Assembly (NCBI GenBank): GCA_035575515.1
Contig: DATLXU010000136.1
Span: forward strand, 84,957-148,956
From: DATLXU01 sp035575515
Lineage (GTDB): Bacteria; Acidobacteriota; Blastocatellia; UBA7656
Length of the DNA: 64,000 nt
Reading direction: 5' to 3'
Part shown: piece after piece, positions 34,481-43,170 of the stretch
Layout: each line of letters opens with the position of its first letter
Numbering within the stretch: the stretch's first letter is position 1
Position numbers and translations under genes: made by a program
The notes under the pieces: generated by a model
Seen by the model: only the letters and a program-made list of their open reading frames with translations
Database searches by the model: none
Told to the model about the DNA's origin: nothing

Positions 34481-35620
34481 CTACTTCGCAAGAGCAGCCA
34501 CCGGCCCGTTCGGGTTCAATAGGTCCTTCAATGCGCTGTAGCGAACAATGACCAGTTGCGGGCCTGCTGCATACGCGGCCACCTGGTATGGCTCGAAGGT
34601 TATCTCAATACCTTTTCTGCCTATGTTCCAGTTCCTGTAGTTGTCACGATTTGCTGACGCGCCCTCCTTGATCATGTCGGGATCGCTCAAGGAGCCGAGT
34701 TGCTTCTTGAGTTGCGCCGTGCAGTAGTTTGCAATCGTCGTCAGATAATTCGCGCCCGGCTTGAAGAGGCTGCCAAGTGTGATTGGTTTTCCCGCTTTCA
34801 AATCGTAATTCAAAACGTGCGTGAACTGGTTCGGGTGAGCGGCTCCGGCAAAGTATGGCGAAGAGGTAAAAGCAACGCTAATCAGGTCGCTTGTAGCGAA
34901 CGTGATTTCATAATCAATCGTCAGGCCGCTTTCAGTCGAGGTTGCCGGGTCAGGGCTTTCGGCATCAGCGGCACTCTTTTTGAAATCGGCTATCTCGGAA
35001 GCGATTAGCGAATTGACTTCCTTGTTGAACCCGGCAGCGCCCGTGCTCGTCGAGCCTTCAATCAGCGGGTACTTCGCTTCGATGGTATATGCAGGCTTTT
35101 TATTCTTCGTCGTTATGCTTTTTGAAAAGACTCTAGCGCCGCCGAGATTGAATCGCTGCTCTTCTGCCGAAAACGCCATTGAGTTGCTGCCATCTGCCTT
35201 CGACCATGTTCCTTCGAGATGAAGAACAGCGTCCGCGCCCGCAACCTTTCTTGTGAGCTTGCCTTTGAACACGGCGGTTTGATTGCCTTCGTTATCGCTC
35301 TCGTTCATCTCAAAGCTGCCGTCGCGCTCTATCGTGCCTTCGAGGTTTATATTGCCGCCGTTCGACTCATAAAGATATACGCCCGAAAACGTGTTGCCTT
35401 CGCGCCAGAGGTACATCCGAATGTCGTACTTGCCGCCAATGCTTCCGATGAAGATTTTGCGGGTCTGCTCAGGCATCGCCTGTATAGGAGTCTTAGTCTG
35501 CGCGATTGTTAGATTGTTTGGGCTGATTGCTTTGTTTGCGCTCGCCGTTGTTTGCTGATTGAAAGGAAATAAAAGGATCAATGCAGCAATTGCTGCCGAA
35601 AGGTTTTTTTCAATTTTCAT
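34481..35620 (-). CDS. Secreted DUF3298-domain protein
   Basis: A 379-residue exported protein: signal peptide 'LSAAIAALILLFPF', a beta-rich N-terminal part (about 50-150), then a DUF4163/DUF3298-like region with 'SPYFAGAAHPNQFTHVLNYD' and a terminal 'FEPYQVAAYAAGPQ'. These domains occur in RsiV and PdaC-like proteins, which bind or modify peptidoglycan; no catalytic deacetylase motif is visible. The ATG at 35620 has AAGGAG 9 nt upstream, making the longer TTG frame (35743) unlikely, as the latter overlaps the ribonucleotide reductase end. It is the last gene of the deacetylase-NrdJ operon. Confidence 0.8.
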   Translation of the reverse strand: MKIEKNLSAAIAALILLFPFNQQTTASANKAISPNNLTIAQTKTPIQAMPEQTRKIFIGSIGGKYDIRMYLWREGNTFSGVYLYESNGGNINLEGTIERDGSFEMNESDNEGNQTAVFKGKLTRKVAGADAVLHLEGTWSKADGSNSMAFSAEEQRFNLGGARVFSKSITTKNKKPAYTIEAKYPLIEGSTSTGAAGFNKEVNSLIASEIADFKKSAADAESPDPATSTESGLTIDYEITFATSDLISVAFTSSPYFAGAAHPNQFTHVLNYDLKAGKPITLGSLFKPGANYLTTIANYCTAQLKKQLGSLSDPDMIKEGASANRDNYRNWNIGRKGIEITFEPYQVAAYAAGPQLVIVRYSALKDLLNPNGPVAALAK

Positions 35621-35645
35621 TTTGTGCGCTCCTTCAGGGCCAATG

Positions 35646-37523
35646 TCAGGTTTGAATGCAGACTGAATACCCGCATGTGCAGTATAAACACCCGCCGTTA
35701 TGTTGCAAGGTCGAACCGCAATCGGGACAGATATTTTTCGCAAGCATTTGATTTTCGCCGCGCTCGATTTCGGGCCGCGCGGCTTGCGCGAGACTTAGAG
35801 GTTCGCTCATCTCCGCTGGATTCGTGCTGAGAACTTGCCGCTCACGCGAGCCGTCGCGATAAACCGTTATGCCCTTGCAGCCAAGTTCAAAAGCGAGCAG
35901 GTAAGCGCGCTTCACATCATCAACCGTTGCGTTGTTTGGAAAATTAATTGTCTTCGATACGGCAGCGTCAATGTGATTTTGAAATGCGGCCTGCATCCGC
36001 ACGTGCCATTCGGGCGCGATCTCATGTGTAGTCACAAACAACGCGCGGGCTTCTTCGGGAACACCAGCTATATTGTGCAGTGAGCCTTTTTCCGCGATAC
36101 GTTCCATCAACTCTTCGCTGTAAAATCCATGCTCGCGGGCGTAGCGTTCAAACAACGGGTGCGTAAACATCATTCGCTCGGATTCAAACGACAGTCTGCG
36201 ATATGCGAGCGCATAGACAGGCTCGATGCCGCTTGAGCAATTTGCAATCAGGCTTATTGTCCCGGTCGGCGCGACTGTCGTCACCGTAGCGTTGCGGCGC
36301 GGCGGCTTGTCCGTGTTGCGATAGATGCTCTCCTGATACATTTGCGGAAAGGGACCGCGCTTCTTTGCCAACTCAATAGATGCCTGCATCGCTTCTCTTG
36401 AGACGAAGCTGATCACGTGATCGGCGACTATGAGAGCTTCTTCGGAGTTGTACGCGACGCCAAGCTCTATCAACAAATCAGCCCAGCCCATCACGCCCAA
36501 TCCTATTTTGCGATTCATTCGCGTGACCCGCGCGATTTGCGGAACAGGAAACTCGCTAACGTCAATAATGTTGTCGAGGAATCGAACGCCCAGACGCACA
36601 ACCTCTTTCAATCGCTCATAGTCAATACTGCCTTCGCGATAGAAGCGCGCGAGATTTATTGAACCGAGCACGCACGACTCATAAGCCAGCAAGGGCTGCT
36701 CGCCGCACGGATTCGTGCTTTCGATTGTGCCAAGCTCAGGCGTAGGGTTGTCGCGGTTGATTCGATCAATGAATATCACGCCCGGCTCGCCGTTGCGCCA
36801 CGCCGATTCGGCAATGCGGTCGAAGATCATTCGCGCATCAAGCTGCATTGTTGTTTTACCGGTGCGCGGGTTTATCAGGTCATAAGGCTCGCCCGCTCTG
36901 ACTCTCTTCATGAACTCATCGGTTACGGCGACAGAGATGTTGAAAGTGTTCAGTTCAAGCGGATTTGTTTTCGCCGCGATGAACTCTTCAATATCGGGAT
37001 GGTCAACGCGGAGTACGGCCATGTTCGCGCCGGCACGCTTGCCGCCGAGCTTCGTCACTTCGGTAGCGAAGTTGTAGAGGCGCATGAACGAAACGGGACC
37101 GCTCGATTGCCCGTGCGTTGATTGAATGATGTCTTCTTTGGGCCGCAGGCGCGAGAAAGAGAAGCCCGTGCCGCCGCCGCTCTTTTGAATGAGCGCAGTC
37201 TCTTGCAGCGTGCCGAAGATGCTCTCCATCGAATCTTCAATCGGCAGCACGAAGCAGGCCGATAACTGCGCGAGAGAGCGGCCCGCGTTCATCAATGTGG
37301 GCGAGTTGGGCAGAAATTCCAGCCGCGTCATTATCTCGAAGAAGCGGCTCTCGACTTCTTCGGTCTCTTCTGGCGTTGAGTATTTGAGGTCGGCTGCGGC
37401 AATGCTTTTAGCGACGCGGCGGAACATCGCTTCTGGCGATTCGATGATGCGGCCTTCATCGTCGCGCGCCAGTATCCGTTTCTCCAGCACTCGTAGCGCG
37501 TTTTCTGTCAATTCGATTTGCAT
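35646..37523 (-). CDS. nrdJ: Adenosylcobalamin-dependent ribonucleotide reductase (class II)
   Basis: A 625-residue class II reductase making deoxyribonucleotides. Visible are 'LPNSPTLMNAGRSLAQLSAC' (C90 of the disulfide pair), the active-site 'NPCGEQP' with Cys and Glu, 'VAPTGTISLIANCSSGIEP', and a C-terminal zinc-ribbon-like tail 'CPDCGS...CLYCTCGYS' that carries the shuttle cysteines. It is on the short side for the family. The gene is 19 bp from the deacetylase and 25 bp from the DUF3298 gene, so the three are probably co-transcribed. No class I nrdAB is present in the window. Confidence 0.95.
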   Translation of the reverse strand: MQIELTENALRVLEKRILARDDEGRIIESPEAMFRRVAKSIAAADLKYSTPEETEEVESRFFEIMTRLEFLPNSPTLMNAGRSLAQLSACFVLPIEDSMESIFGTLQETALIQKSGGGTGFSFSRLRPKEDIIQSTHGQSSGPVSFMRLYNFATEVTKLGGKRAGANMAVLRVDHPDIEEFIAAKTNPLELNTFNISVAVTDEFMKRVRAGEPYDLINPRTGKTTMQLDARMIFDRIAESAWRNGEPGVIFIDRINRDNPTPELGTIESTNPCGEQPLLAYESCVLGSINLARFYREGSIDYERLKEVVRLGVRFLDNIIDVSEFPVPQIARVTRMNRKIGLGVMGWADLLIELGVAYNSEEALIVADHVISFVSREAMQASIELAKKRGPFPQMYQESIYRNTDKPPRRNATVTTVAPTGTISLIANCSSGIEPVYALAYRRLSFESERMMFTHPLFERYAREHGFYSEELMERIAEKGSLHNIAGVPEEARALFVTTHEIAPEWHVRMQAAFQNHIDAAVSKTINFPNNATVDDVKRAYLLAFELGCKGITVYRDGSRERQVLSTNPAEMSEPLSLAQAARPEIERGENQMLAKNICPDCGSTLQHNGGCLYCTCGYSVCIQT

Positions 37524-37542
37524 GTCTATATTTCAGGAAAGA

Positions 37543-38478
37543 CTAAGATGCAAGCGCGGCAACATGCGTTCTGACCGTCTCGCCCAAAGTATCGAGGTTG
37601 TATCCGCCTTCGAGCACCGAGACGACGCGCGACCCGGCGTGACGCTCTGCCATATCCATCACCTCTTTTGTCATCTCGCGGAAATCCTTGTCTTCGAGCA
37701 TCAGCCCGCCTAATGGGTCGCCGCGACGCGAATCGAATCCGGCGGAGATGATTATCAAATCCGGCTGGAAATGTTTTTCAATCTCTTTCAGCGCATCGCT
37801 GAATGCCTCGCGGTGCGAGCGCGCCGACGTGCCTGCTGGCAACGGTATGTTCAATGTGGTTCCGTCGCCTTTGCCAAGCCCGCGCTCACTCGCCGCGCCC
37901 GTGCCTGGATAATATGGATACTGGTGAGTCGAAAAATAAAAAACCGAGGGGTCGCTGTAAAAAATATCCTGCGTGCCGTTGCCGTGATGCACGTCCCAGT
38001 CAATTATCAAGACGCGGTCGGCCCCGTATTTCGATTGCGCATATCGCGCGCCGATGGCGGCGTTGTTGAACAGGCAGAACCCCATGGCGTGATTCGGCGT
38101 GGCGTGATGGCCCGGCGGTCGCACGAGCGCAAAAGCGTTAGCCGCGTCGCCATTGAATACTTCATCAACGGCGACAAGCACAGCGCCCGCAGCCATCTGT
38201 GCGACCTCGAACGACTCGCGGCTTATTGCGGTGTCAAGGTCAACGAAGGGGATGCCGCGCTCGCACAACTCGCGAATCTGCTCAATCAGCCGCCCGTTGT
38301 GGCAGCGCATTATGTCTTCGTCTGCGGCAGCGCGCGGCGCGCGGCGTTCGAGTTGCGGCCATAGCTCCTCGTCGGATTCGAGCGCGGAAATTATCGCTCG
38401 AACTCGATCAGCATTCTCCGGGTGGCGGCCAGTTTTATGATTGAGATAAATCGGGTCGTAGATCAGGGCTGTTGTCAT
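37543..38478 (-). CDS. Histone deacetylase-family hydrolase
   Basis: A 311-residue class II-like deacetylase with 'RPPGHHA', zinc ligands in 'DWDVHHGNGTQ' and 'SAGFDSRRGDPLGG', and the catalytic tyrosine in 'LEGGYN'. Bacterial members remove acetyl groups from small molecules such as acetylpolyamines, or from acetyl-lysine. A TATAAT on the minus strand ends 6 nt before the ATG, so the message should be leaderless. It heads the operon with nrdJ and the DUF3298 gene. The polyamine-type transporter genes elsewhere in the window are suggestive but not linked. Confidence 0.92.
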   Translation of the reverse strand: MTTALIYDPIYLNHKTGRHPENADRVRAIISALESDEELWPQLERRAPRAAADEDIMRCHNGRLIEQIRELCERGIPFVDLDTAISRESFEVAQMAAGAVLVAVDEVFNGDAANAFALVRPPGHHATPNHAMGFCLFNNAAIGARYAQSKYGADRVLIIDWDVHHGNGTQDIFYSDPSVFYFSTHQYPYYPGTGAASERGLGKGDGTTLNIPLPAGTSARSHREAFSDALKEIEKHFQPDLIIISAGFDSRRGDPLGGLMLEDKDFREMTKEVMDMAERHAGSRVVSVLEGGYNLDTLGETVRTHVAALAS

Positions 38479-38484
38479 AGCGTG

Positions 38485-38490
38485 ATTATA
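38485..38490 (-). promoter_or_regulatory. -10 box 6 nt before the deacetylase ATG (leaderless)
   Basis: The minus strand reads TATAAT at 38490-38485; the ATG begins at 38478. With the usual 6-7 nt from -10 to the start site, transcription begins at the A of the ATG. No Shine-Dalgarno precedes the ATG. The -35 region is weak (TTCTGC at 17-bp spacing). Confidence 0.55.
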
Positions 38491-38530
38491 AAGGAAGGAG
38501 CCGAAAGGCAGAAAGCAGGAGGCAGAAGCT

Positions 38531-38699
38531 GGGGTTTGGGTTTTAGGGGTTGGAGGTTAGGGGTCGGGATTTAAGGTGAACGATAAAGGATAAAAAGCAG
38601 ACTTGAAGTTTCGTCTCTTCATCCTTTCGCTTTTATGTCTAACTATGTCTAACCCCCCAACTCCCAACCCCTAAAACCCAACGCCCACCCCCTGACTCC
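38531..38699. repeat. Heptamer-built inverted repeat, element A
   Basis: Left arm 38531-38572 is six degenerate 7-bp units: GGGGTTT, GGGTTTT, AGGGGTT, GGAGGTT, AGGGGTC, GGGATTT. Right arm 38651-38699 is the complementary series beginning AACCCCC, CAACTCC, CAACCCC, TAAAACC. The middle (38580-38640) is also imperfectly palindromic. The element ends immediately at the stop codon of the ABC permease gene (38700). The unit length recalls cyanobacterial short tandem repeats (STRR), a comparison from knowledge. It is one of three similar elements in the window. Confidence 0.7.
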
Positions 38700-41147
38700 C
38701 TATTCGTACCGCAGCGCAATCATCGGATCAACGCGGGTTGCGCGGCGCGCGGGGATGTAACTTGCTACGAGTGCAACGGCGAGCAGCAGCAATGACAGCC
38801 CCGCAAAAGTCGCGGGGTCGTTCGCGCCAACGCCGAATAGTAATCCTGAGACGGTGCTCGCGAGCAAGCGCGTAAGCACAAAGGCTCCCGCTAATCCCAC
38901 CGCTGCGCCGATGAGCGTCAGAGCCATTCCCTGTCTGATTACCATCCTCATCACATCCCCAGGACCGGCTCCCAGAGCCATTCTTATGCCAATCTCGTGC
39001 GTGCGCTGCGTGACCGTATAAGCCATCACTCCGTAAAGTCCAACCGCAGCAAGCAACAGCGCCAGCCCGGCGAAGACCGTGACCAGCAGCATCAGGAATC
39101 GCTTCTTTGCAAGAAAGTTTGAGACTACCGTTTCCATTGTCATCACTCTGAAAACGGGCTGGTCTTTGTCCACCTCGCTGATTGCGTTTCTGATTGAGCG
39201 CGCAAGACTCGACGGGTCTGCGCTAGAACGCACAAGCAGATACGCATCGCGCGAAGGCCGCTGCGCCTGCGGAATGTAGTATTGCTCTTTGGTCTTTCCG
39301 TCGGGTCCGTACCGCCTAACCTGCCCGACCACCCCGACTATCTCTCTCCACTTCAAGTTGTCGCCGTCTGCTTCAAAGTAAGCGGCTATCTGCTTGCCGA
39401 TGGGACTTTCTCCCGGCCAGTAACGGTCTGCCAGCACTTTATCAATGATCGCAACGGGCTTTGATCTGTTCGTATCAGCTTCGGTGAAGTATCTCCCCTC
39501 GATGAGCTGTATCTGCATCGTGTTGAAGTATTCGGGCGTGACCATGTGGTAATCGCCGTGCGGCGAGCTTTCGCCTTCTGCGGGCGTGTAGCCTTCGATG
39601 GCAAAAGACGCGCTTGAGTTATTCCCGCTCATCGGAAGGTTGGTTCCGAACGCGGCATATTGCACTCCGCCGATTGCTTTGACTTGCTCAAGCGCGCGCG
39701 AATAGAAAGAAGCCATCTGCTCAGGCTCACGATAACGCGAGCGCGGCAGCGATAGCTGCATCGTCAGGACGTTTTCAGGATTGAAGCCCGGATCAACTTC
39801 CTGAAGGCGAATGAAGCTCCTGATCAATAGGCCCGCTCCTACGAGAAGCACAAGCGCAATCGCCACCTCGAAGACGACAAGCGCGCTGCGCAAGCGATTG
39901 CGGCGCGGGCCTTCTGTGCCCGTGCGGCCACCTTCTTTGAGGGATTCGTTGAGATCGGGCCGCGAGGCGTGCAGTGCGGGCGCGAGGCCGAAGATTATTC
40001 CAGTTAGCAGCGATACGGCTATCGTGAAGACCATCGCTTCGGTGTTGAGACCGATGTTTTTCCAGCCGACAAGGTTATTGCCTATCTCTGGCGGAATGCT
40101 CAATATCAGCAGGCGAATTGCGATATAAGCTACGAGCAATCCGAGCGCGCCTCCCATAATCGAAAGCAGCAGGCTTTCGGTCAACATCTGCCCGATGATC
40201 CGCGCGCGCGATGCGCCGAGCACCGTTCGAATAGCTATCTCTTTCTGGCGGGCAGTTGCGCGGGCAAGCAGAAGATTTGCGACATTTGCGCACGCTATCA
40301 GCAGGACGCATCCAACGAATGCAAACGGTATCCAGAGCATCAGCTTGAAATCGCCGATGAGTTGCTTGCTCAAGGGCACAAGCGAAATCCCCCAGTTCGG
40401 TCCATAGAACTCCCCGCGAATCTGGTCGGCAAGCGTGTTCATCTCATCGCACGCCTGCTCGAAGGTTACGTCCGGTTTCAATCGCGCAACGACGCTCAAG
40501 AACTCATTGCCGTGCATCGTCGGAGACACCTGCTCAGGCGTAAAGGCTATTGGCTTCCACAAGTCGACGGTGTTGAGGAATTGAAAACCGGGAGGCATCA
40601 CGCCCACGATGTTATAGGTTTGATCGTCGAGGGTGATTGTCTGATTGAGGATGTCGTCTCTTCCGCCAAAGAGTCGCTGCCATAATCCGTGACTGAGGAT
40701 CACGACTTTATCAGCGCCTGGCCGATCTTCGTCCTGCTTGAATGGTCGGCCAATCGCAGGCTCGACTCCGAGCGTGGAGAAGAAGTTATACGAGATGGAC
40801 GCGCCCTGAAGCCTTTCCGGCTCGCCAAGACCTGTGACGTTGACCTGCCAGCCAGTGCCCGTCGCCACCTGCTCGAATGAGCGCGTCATATCGCGATAGA
40901 GGATGTAACTCGGAGGCGAAACGGACGCGTCCGGGAGCTTTAGCGTCGGGTAATTGTGCCAGATCATCACGAGCCTGTCTGGGTCTTTATAAGGCAGCGA
41001 GTGAAGCAGCACGGCGTTTACGACGCTGAAGATTGCGCTGTTGGCCCCGATGCCGAGCGCAAGCGCCAGCACAATGATCGCAGTGAATCCGGGCTTGTTC
41101 ATCAAGACGCGAAATCCGAATCGCAGGTCTTGCAGCAGTATGTTCAT
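38700..41147 (-). CDS. ABC transporter permease, acidobacterial duplicated orphan type (MacB-like)
   Basis: An 815-residue permease made of two MacB-PCD periplasmic domains and two FtsX-like membrane blocks. Typical features are 'GFRVLMNKPGFTAIIVLALA', 'GIGANSAIFSVVNAVLLHSL', 'LLARATARQKEIAIRTVLGA' and a C-terminal 'IPARRATRVDPMIALRYE'. This duplicated architecture is very frequent in Acidobacteriota. The ATG at 41147 has GAGG 5 nt upstream. The ATP-binding partner lies 78 bp upstream on the same strand. Likely role: export or lipoprotein-type transfer driven by an LolD/MacB-like ATPase; substrate unknown. Confidence 0.92.
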   Translation of the reverse strand: MNILLQDLRFGFRVLMNKPGFTAIIVLALALGIGANSAIFSVVNAVLLHSLPYKDPDRLVMIWHNYPTLKLPDASVSPPSYILYRDMTRSFEQVATGTGWQVNVTGLGEPERLQGASISYNFFSTLGVEPAIGRPFKQDEDRPGADKVVILSHGLWQRLFGGRDDILNQTITLDDQTYNIVGVMPPGFQFLNTVDLWKPIAFTPEQVSPTMHGNEFLSVVARLKPDVTFEQACDEMNTLADQIRGEFYGPNWGISLVPLSKQLIGDFKLMLWIPFAFVGCVLLIACANVANLLLARATARQKEIAIRTVLGASRARIIGQMLTESLLLSIMGGALGLLVAYIAIRLLILSIPPEIGNNLVGWKNIGLNTEAMVFTIAVSLLTGIIFGLAPALHASRPDLNESLKEGGRTGTEGPRRNRLRSALVVFEVAIALVLLVGAGLLIRSFIRLQEVDPGFNPENVLTMQLSLPRSRYREPEQMASFYSRALEQVKAIGGVQYAAFGTNLPMSGNNSSASFAIEGYTPAEGESSPHGDYHMVTPEYFNTMQIQLIEGRYFTEADTNRSKPVAIIDKVLADRYWPGESPIGKQIAAYFEADGDNLKWREIVGVVGQVRRYGPDGKTKEQYYIPQAQRPSRDAYLLVRSSADPSSLARSIRNAISEVDKDQPVFRVMTMETVVSNFLAKKRFLMLLVTVFAGLALLLAAVGLYGVMAYTVTQRTHEIGIRMALGAGPGDVMRMVIRQGMALTLIGAAVGLAGAFVLTRLLASTVSGLLFGVGANDPATFAGLSLLLLAVALVASYIPARRATRVDPMIALRYE

Positions 41148-41225
41148 ATTGCCTCGCTCATTTGAAAAGTTCGGATTGGGTTGATTAATGAACGTCGTCG
41201 CTAATATTGGTATCACGCGACGTTC

Positions 41226-41936
41226 TTAACTTGTCGCGCGAGCCTTCTGCCTGACCTCTGCGACGCGGCCATCGAACAACTGAACGGTGCGGTCGGCCTG
41301 CGCTGCATATCGCGGGTCGTGCGTGACCATGCAGATGGTCGCGCCTTGCTTGTGCAACTCGCTCAATAGACTCATTACCGCTTCGCCGTTCGATGAATCG
41401 AGATTGCCCGTCGGCTCATCCGCGAGCAGTATCGCAGGGTCGCCCGCGACTGCGCGAGCGACGGCGACGCGCTGCTGCTGGCCGCCTGATAGCTGGCTCG
41501 GCAGGTGCTTCGCTCTGTGTGACATCCCGACCCGCTCAAGCGCGTTCATGGCTCGCTCGCGCCGCTCCGCAGGTTTCATCCCGCGATAGCTCAGCGGCAG
41601 CTCGACGTTTTCATAAACCGTCAGGTCGCCAATCAGGTTGAAGCTCTGAAATATGAATCCGACCTCGCGGTTGCGAACGCGCGCCCGCTCCGACAGCGAT
41701 AAATCTGAAACAGTGCTTTCGCTGAGCATGTATTTGCCTTCGGTGGGCGAGTCAAGCAGTCCGAGAATCGAAAGCAGCGTGGACTTGCCGCACCCGGAAG
41801 GGCCAGCGATGGAGACGAACTCGCCTTTTCTTATTTCAAGGTCAATGCCTGAGAGCGCGTGAGTCTCCACTTCGTCAGTCAGAAATACTTTGGTTACTTG
41901 TTCGAGCCGTATCAGCGGTTGATAGGTTGCAGTCAT
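41226..41936 (-). CDS. ABC transporter ATP-binding protein (MacB/LolD type)
   Basis: A 236-residue ATPase: Walker A GPSGCGKST, signature 'QLSGGQQQRVAVARAV', Walker B 'ILLADEPTGNLDS' and 'THDPRYA'. This 'ADEPTGNLDS' form is diagnostic of the MacB/LolD/FtsE clade, matching the downstream permease. ATG 41936 with AGAGG is preferred; the TTG at 41978 adds an unrelated tail. Upstream lies a 600-bp region containing a MITE-like element. Confidence 0.92.
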   Translation of the reverse strand: MTATYQPLIRLEQVTKVFLTDEVETHALSGIDLEIRKGEFVSIAGPSGCGKSTLLSILGLLDSPTEGKYMLSESTVSDLSLSERARVRNREVGFIFQSFNLIGDLTVYENVELPLSYRGMKPAERRERAMNALERVGMSHRAKHLPSQLSGGQQQRVAVARAVAGDPAILLADEPTGNLDSSNGEAVMSLLSELHKQGATICMVTHDPRYAAQADRTVQLFDGRVAEVRQKARATS

Positions 41937-42102
41937 CTTCTGTACCTCTCGGTTTTCAATAGAGTGTTGAAGCCTCAAAACGTGAACCTCAAACCGTTTT
42001 CAATCGAACGCATGCGCCAAGATGCAACAAACAAATCGCATTGAAGGCGAAAGATTTGACAGTGAGTGGCGGGCGCAGCCAAAAGGTTTCAACAATTTCC
42101 AT

Positions 42103-42408
42103 TAAGAGGTTGTTTTTAGAAAAATAAACGCTCGGATTACAGCCCGCGCGAGCGGACAAAAGAGTAAAGCCCCGTGCGAAGCGCAGGGTTAGAAGCGCGG
42201 GGCAAGTTGATGGCTCACCTCACAAGCCTGTAAAACAGGCGGCGGAGATTGATTATTTGGAATGTCCTTCGCCCGTTTGGCGGGCTTGATCTCTTCGTGC
42301 ATCAACTGCGACCACGCGCATGCGCTGCGACCGCGCGCTTTCACACGTGGCTTTATTCTTTCACCTGCTTCGCAGGTTCAAAACACCCTTTTTCAAAACA
42401 GTCTCTTA
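42103..42408. mobile_element. 306-bp MITE-like element with TA-flanked terminal inverted repeats
   Basis: The left end TAAGAGGTTGTTTT (from 42103) is mirrored at the right end, whose reverse complement from 42408 reads TAAGAGACTGTTTT followed by GAAAAA; about 18 of the first 20 positions match. TA at both ends could be a duplicated target. No transposase frame exists inside. The interior contains short hairpins: GCCTGT/ACAGGC (42224-42238), GCCCG/CGGGC (42271-42285) and ACCTGC/GCAGGT (42363-42377). It lies between the ABC operon and the sigma-factor operon. A family assignment needs a database search. Confidence 0.6.
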
Positions 42409-42431
42409 GACGGATGAAACGGGAGCTGCAG

Positions 42432-42450
42432 CCTGGTCGTATGCCAGGCA
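42432..42450. other. Short hairpin in the leader region of the sigma-factor operon
   Basis: GCCTGG/CCAGGC with a 7-nt loop lies just outside the MITE-like element. The stretch from 42409 to 42603 holds no other recognisable feature apart from the candidate starts of the sigma gene. Terminator function is unlikely since no T run follows. Confidence 0.35.
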
Positions 42451-42603
42451 GAAAGTTTTGCGGCTCTATTTTTTGCAGAAAATTGATTAAACCTGAAACT
42501 TTTTGAATCAGCGTGCCACTAACTGGACGGACAGAGGATGATGCCGGGTATGATGGAGGCGATCAGCGTGTCGGGCCAGTCGGGTGGGCGCGCCGGAGCT
42601 TTG

Positions 42604-43170
42604 ATGAATAGCTCAGAGGAACTGACAGCGCGCGCTCGACGCGGCGATGAAGATGCTTTCCGCCTTATTTTTGAACGCTATTCGCGTCCCATCATCAGCT
42701 TCATCTATGACATGGTAGGTCATCGCGACCTCGCCGAAGAGCTTACGCAGGAGACTTTCGTTCGCGCTTATAAAAGCCTCAAGGCGCTGCGCGACGAAAC
42801 GAAGCTTTCGACGTGGCTCTTCGGAATTGCAAAGAACGTGGCGCGCGAACAGCTTCGCTCGCGGCACAGAGATAATAACAGGGTCGAGCTTGATGAAGAG
42901 GGCGTGAACGAGATGCGCGACGAGCGGATGCCGCCCGACCGCGAGCTGCTCGAAAGAGAACTGAACGGCGTGATTCGCAGCGCGCTCGCTGCGCTGGACG
43001 AAGACAAGCGAACCGTCTTTACTTTGAAGGTTCTGCACCAGCGCAGCTACGAAGAGATTGCGGAGATCACGGGCTATTCGATCCCGAAGCTCAAGACCGA
43101 TCTTCACCGCGCGCGCGCTGAGATGCGCCGCCGCATTCGGCCCTATCTTGGAGTCGGTTATGAAGTGTGA
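42604..43170 (+). CDS. ECF-type sigma-70 family RNA polymerase sigma factor
   Basis: A 188-residue ECF sigma factor: region 2 'AFRLIFERYSRPIISFIYDM' and 'LAEELTQETFVRAYKSL', region 4 'LHQRSYEEIAEITGYSIPKL'. It directs RNA polymerase to a stress or envelope regulon, probably held by the anti-sigma factor encoded by the overlapping next gene. I start at ATG 42604 (GGAG 5 nt upstream, protein begins as usual for the family). GTG 42568 (GGAGG 8 nt upstream) and ATG 42538 are in-frame alternatives that add a glycine-rich tail. Confidence 0.9.
   Translation: MNSSEELTARARRGDEDAFRLIFERYSRPIISFIYDMVGHRDLAEELTQETFVRAYKSLKALRDETKLSTWLFGIAKNVAREQLRSRHRDNNRVELDEEGVNEMRDERMPPDRELLERELNGVIRSALAALDEDKRTVFTLKVLHQRSYEEIAEITGYSIPKLKTDLHRARAEMRRRIRPYLGVGYEV

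Noticed and set aside
42224..42377. CRISPR-like spaced palindromes
   Set aside because: The hairpins differ in sequence and spacing, with no repeated unit and no cas genes.
42140..42410. Candidate structured noncoding RNA
   Set aside because: Hairpins are real, but they lie inside paired terminal repeats, so a mobile element is the simpler explanation; no promoter was found.
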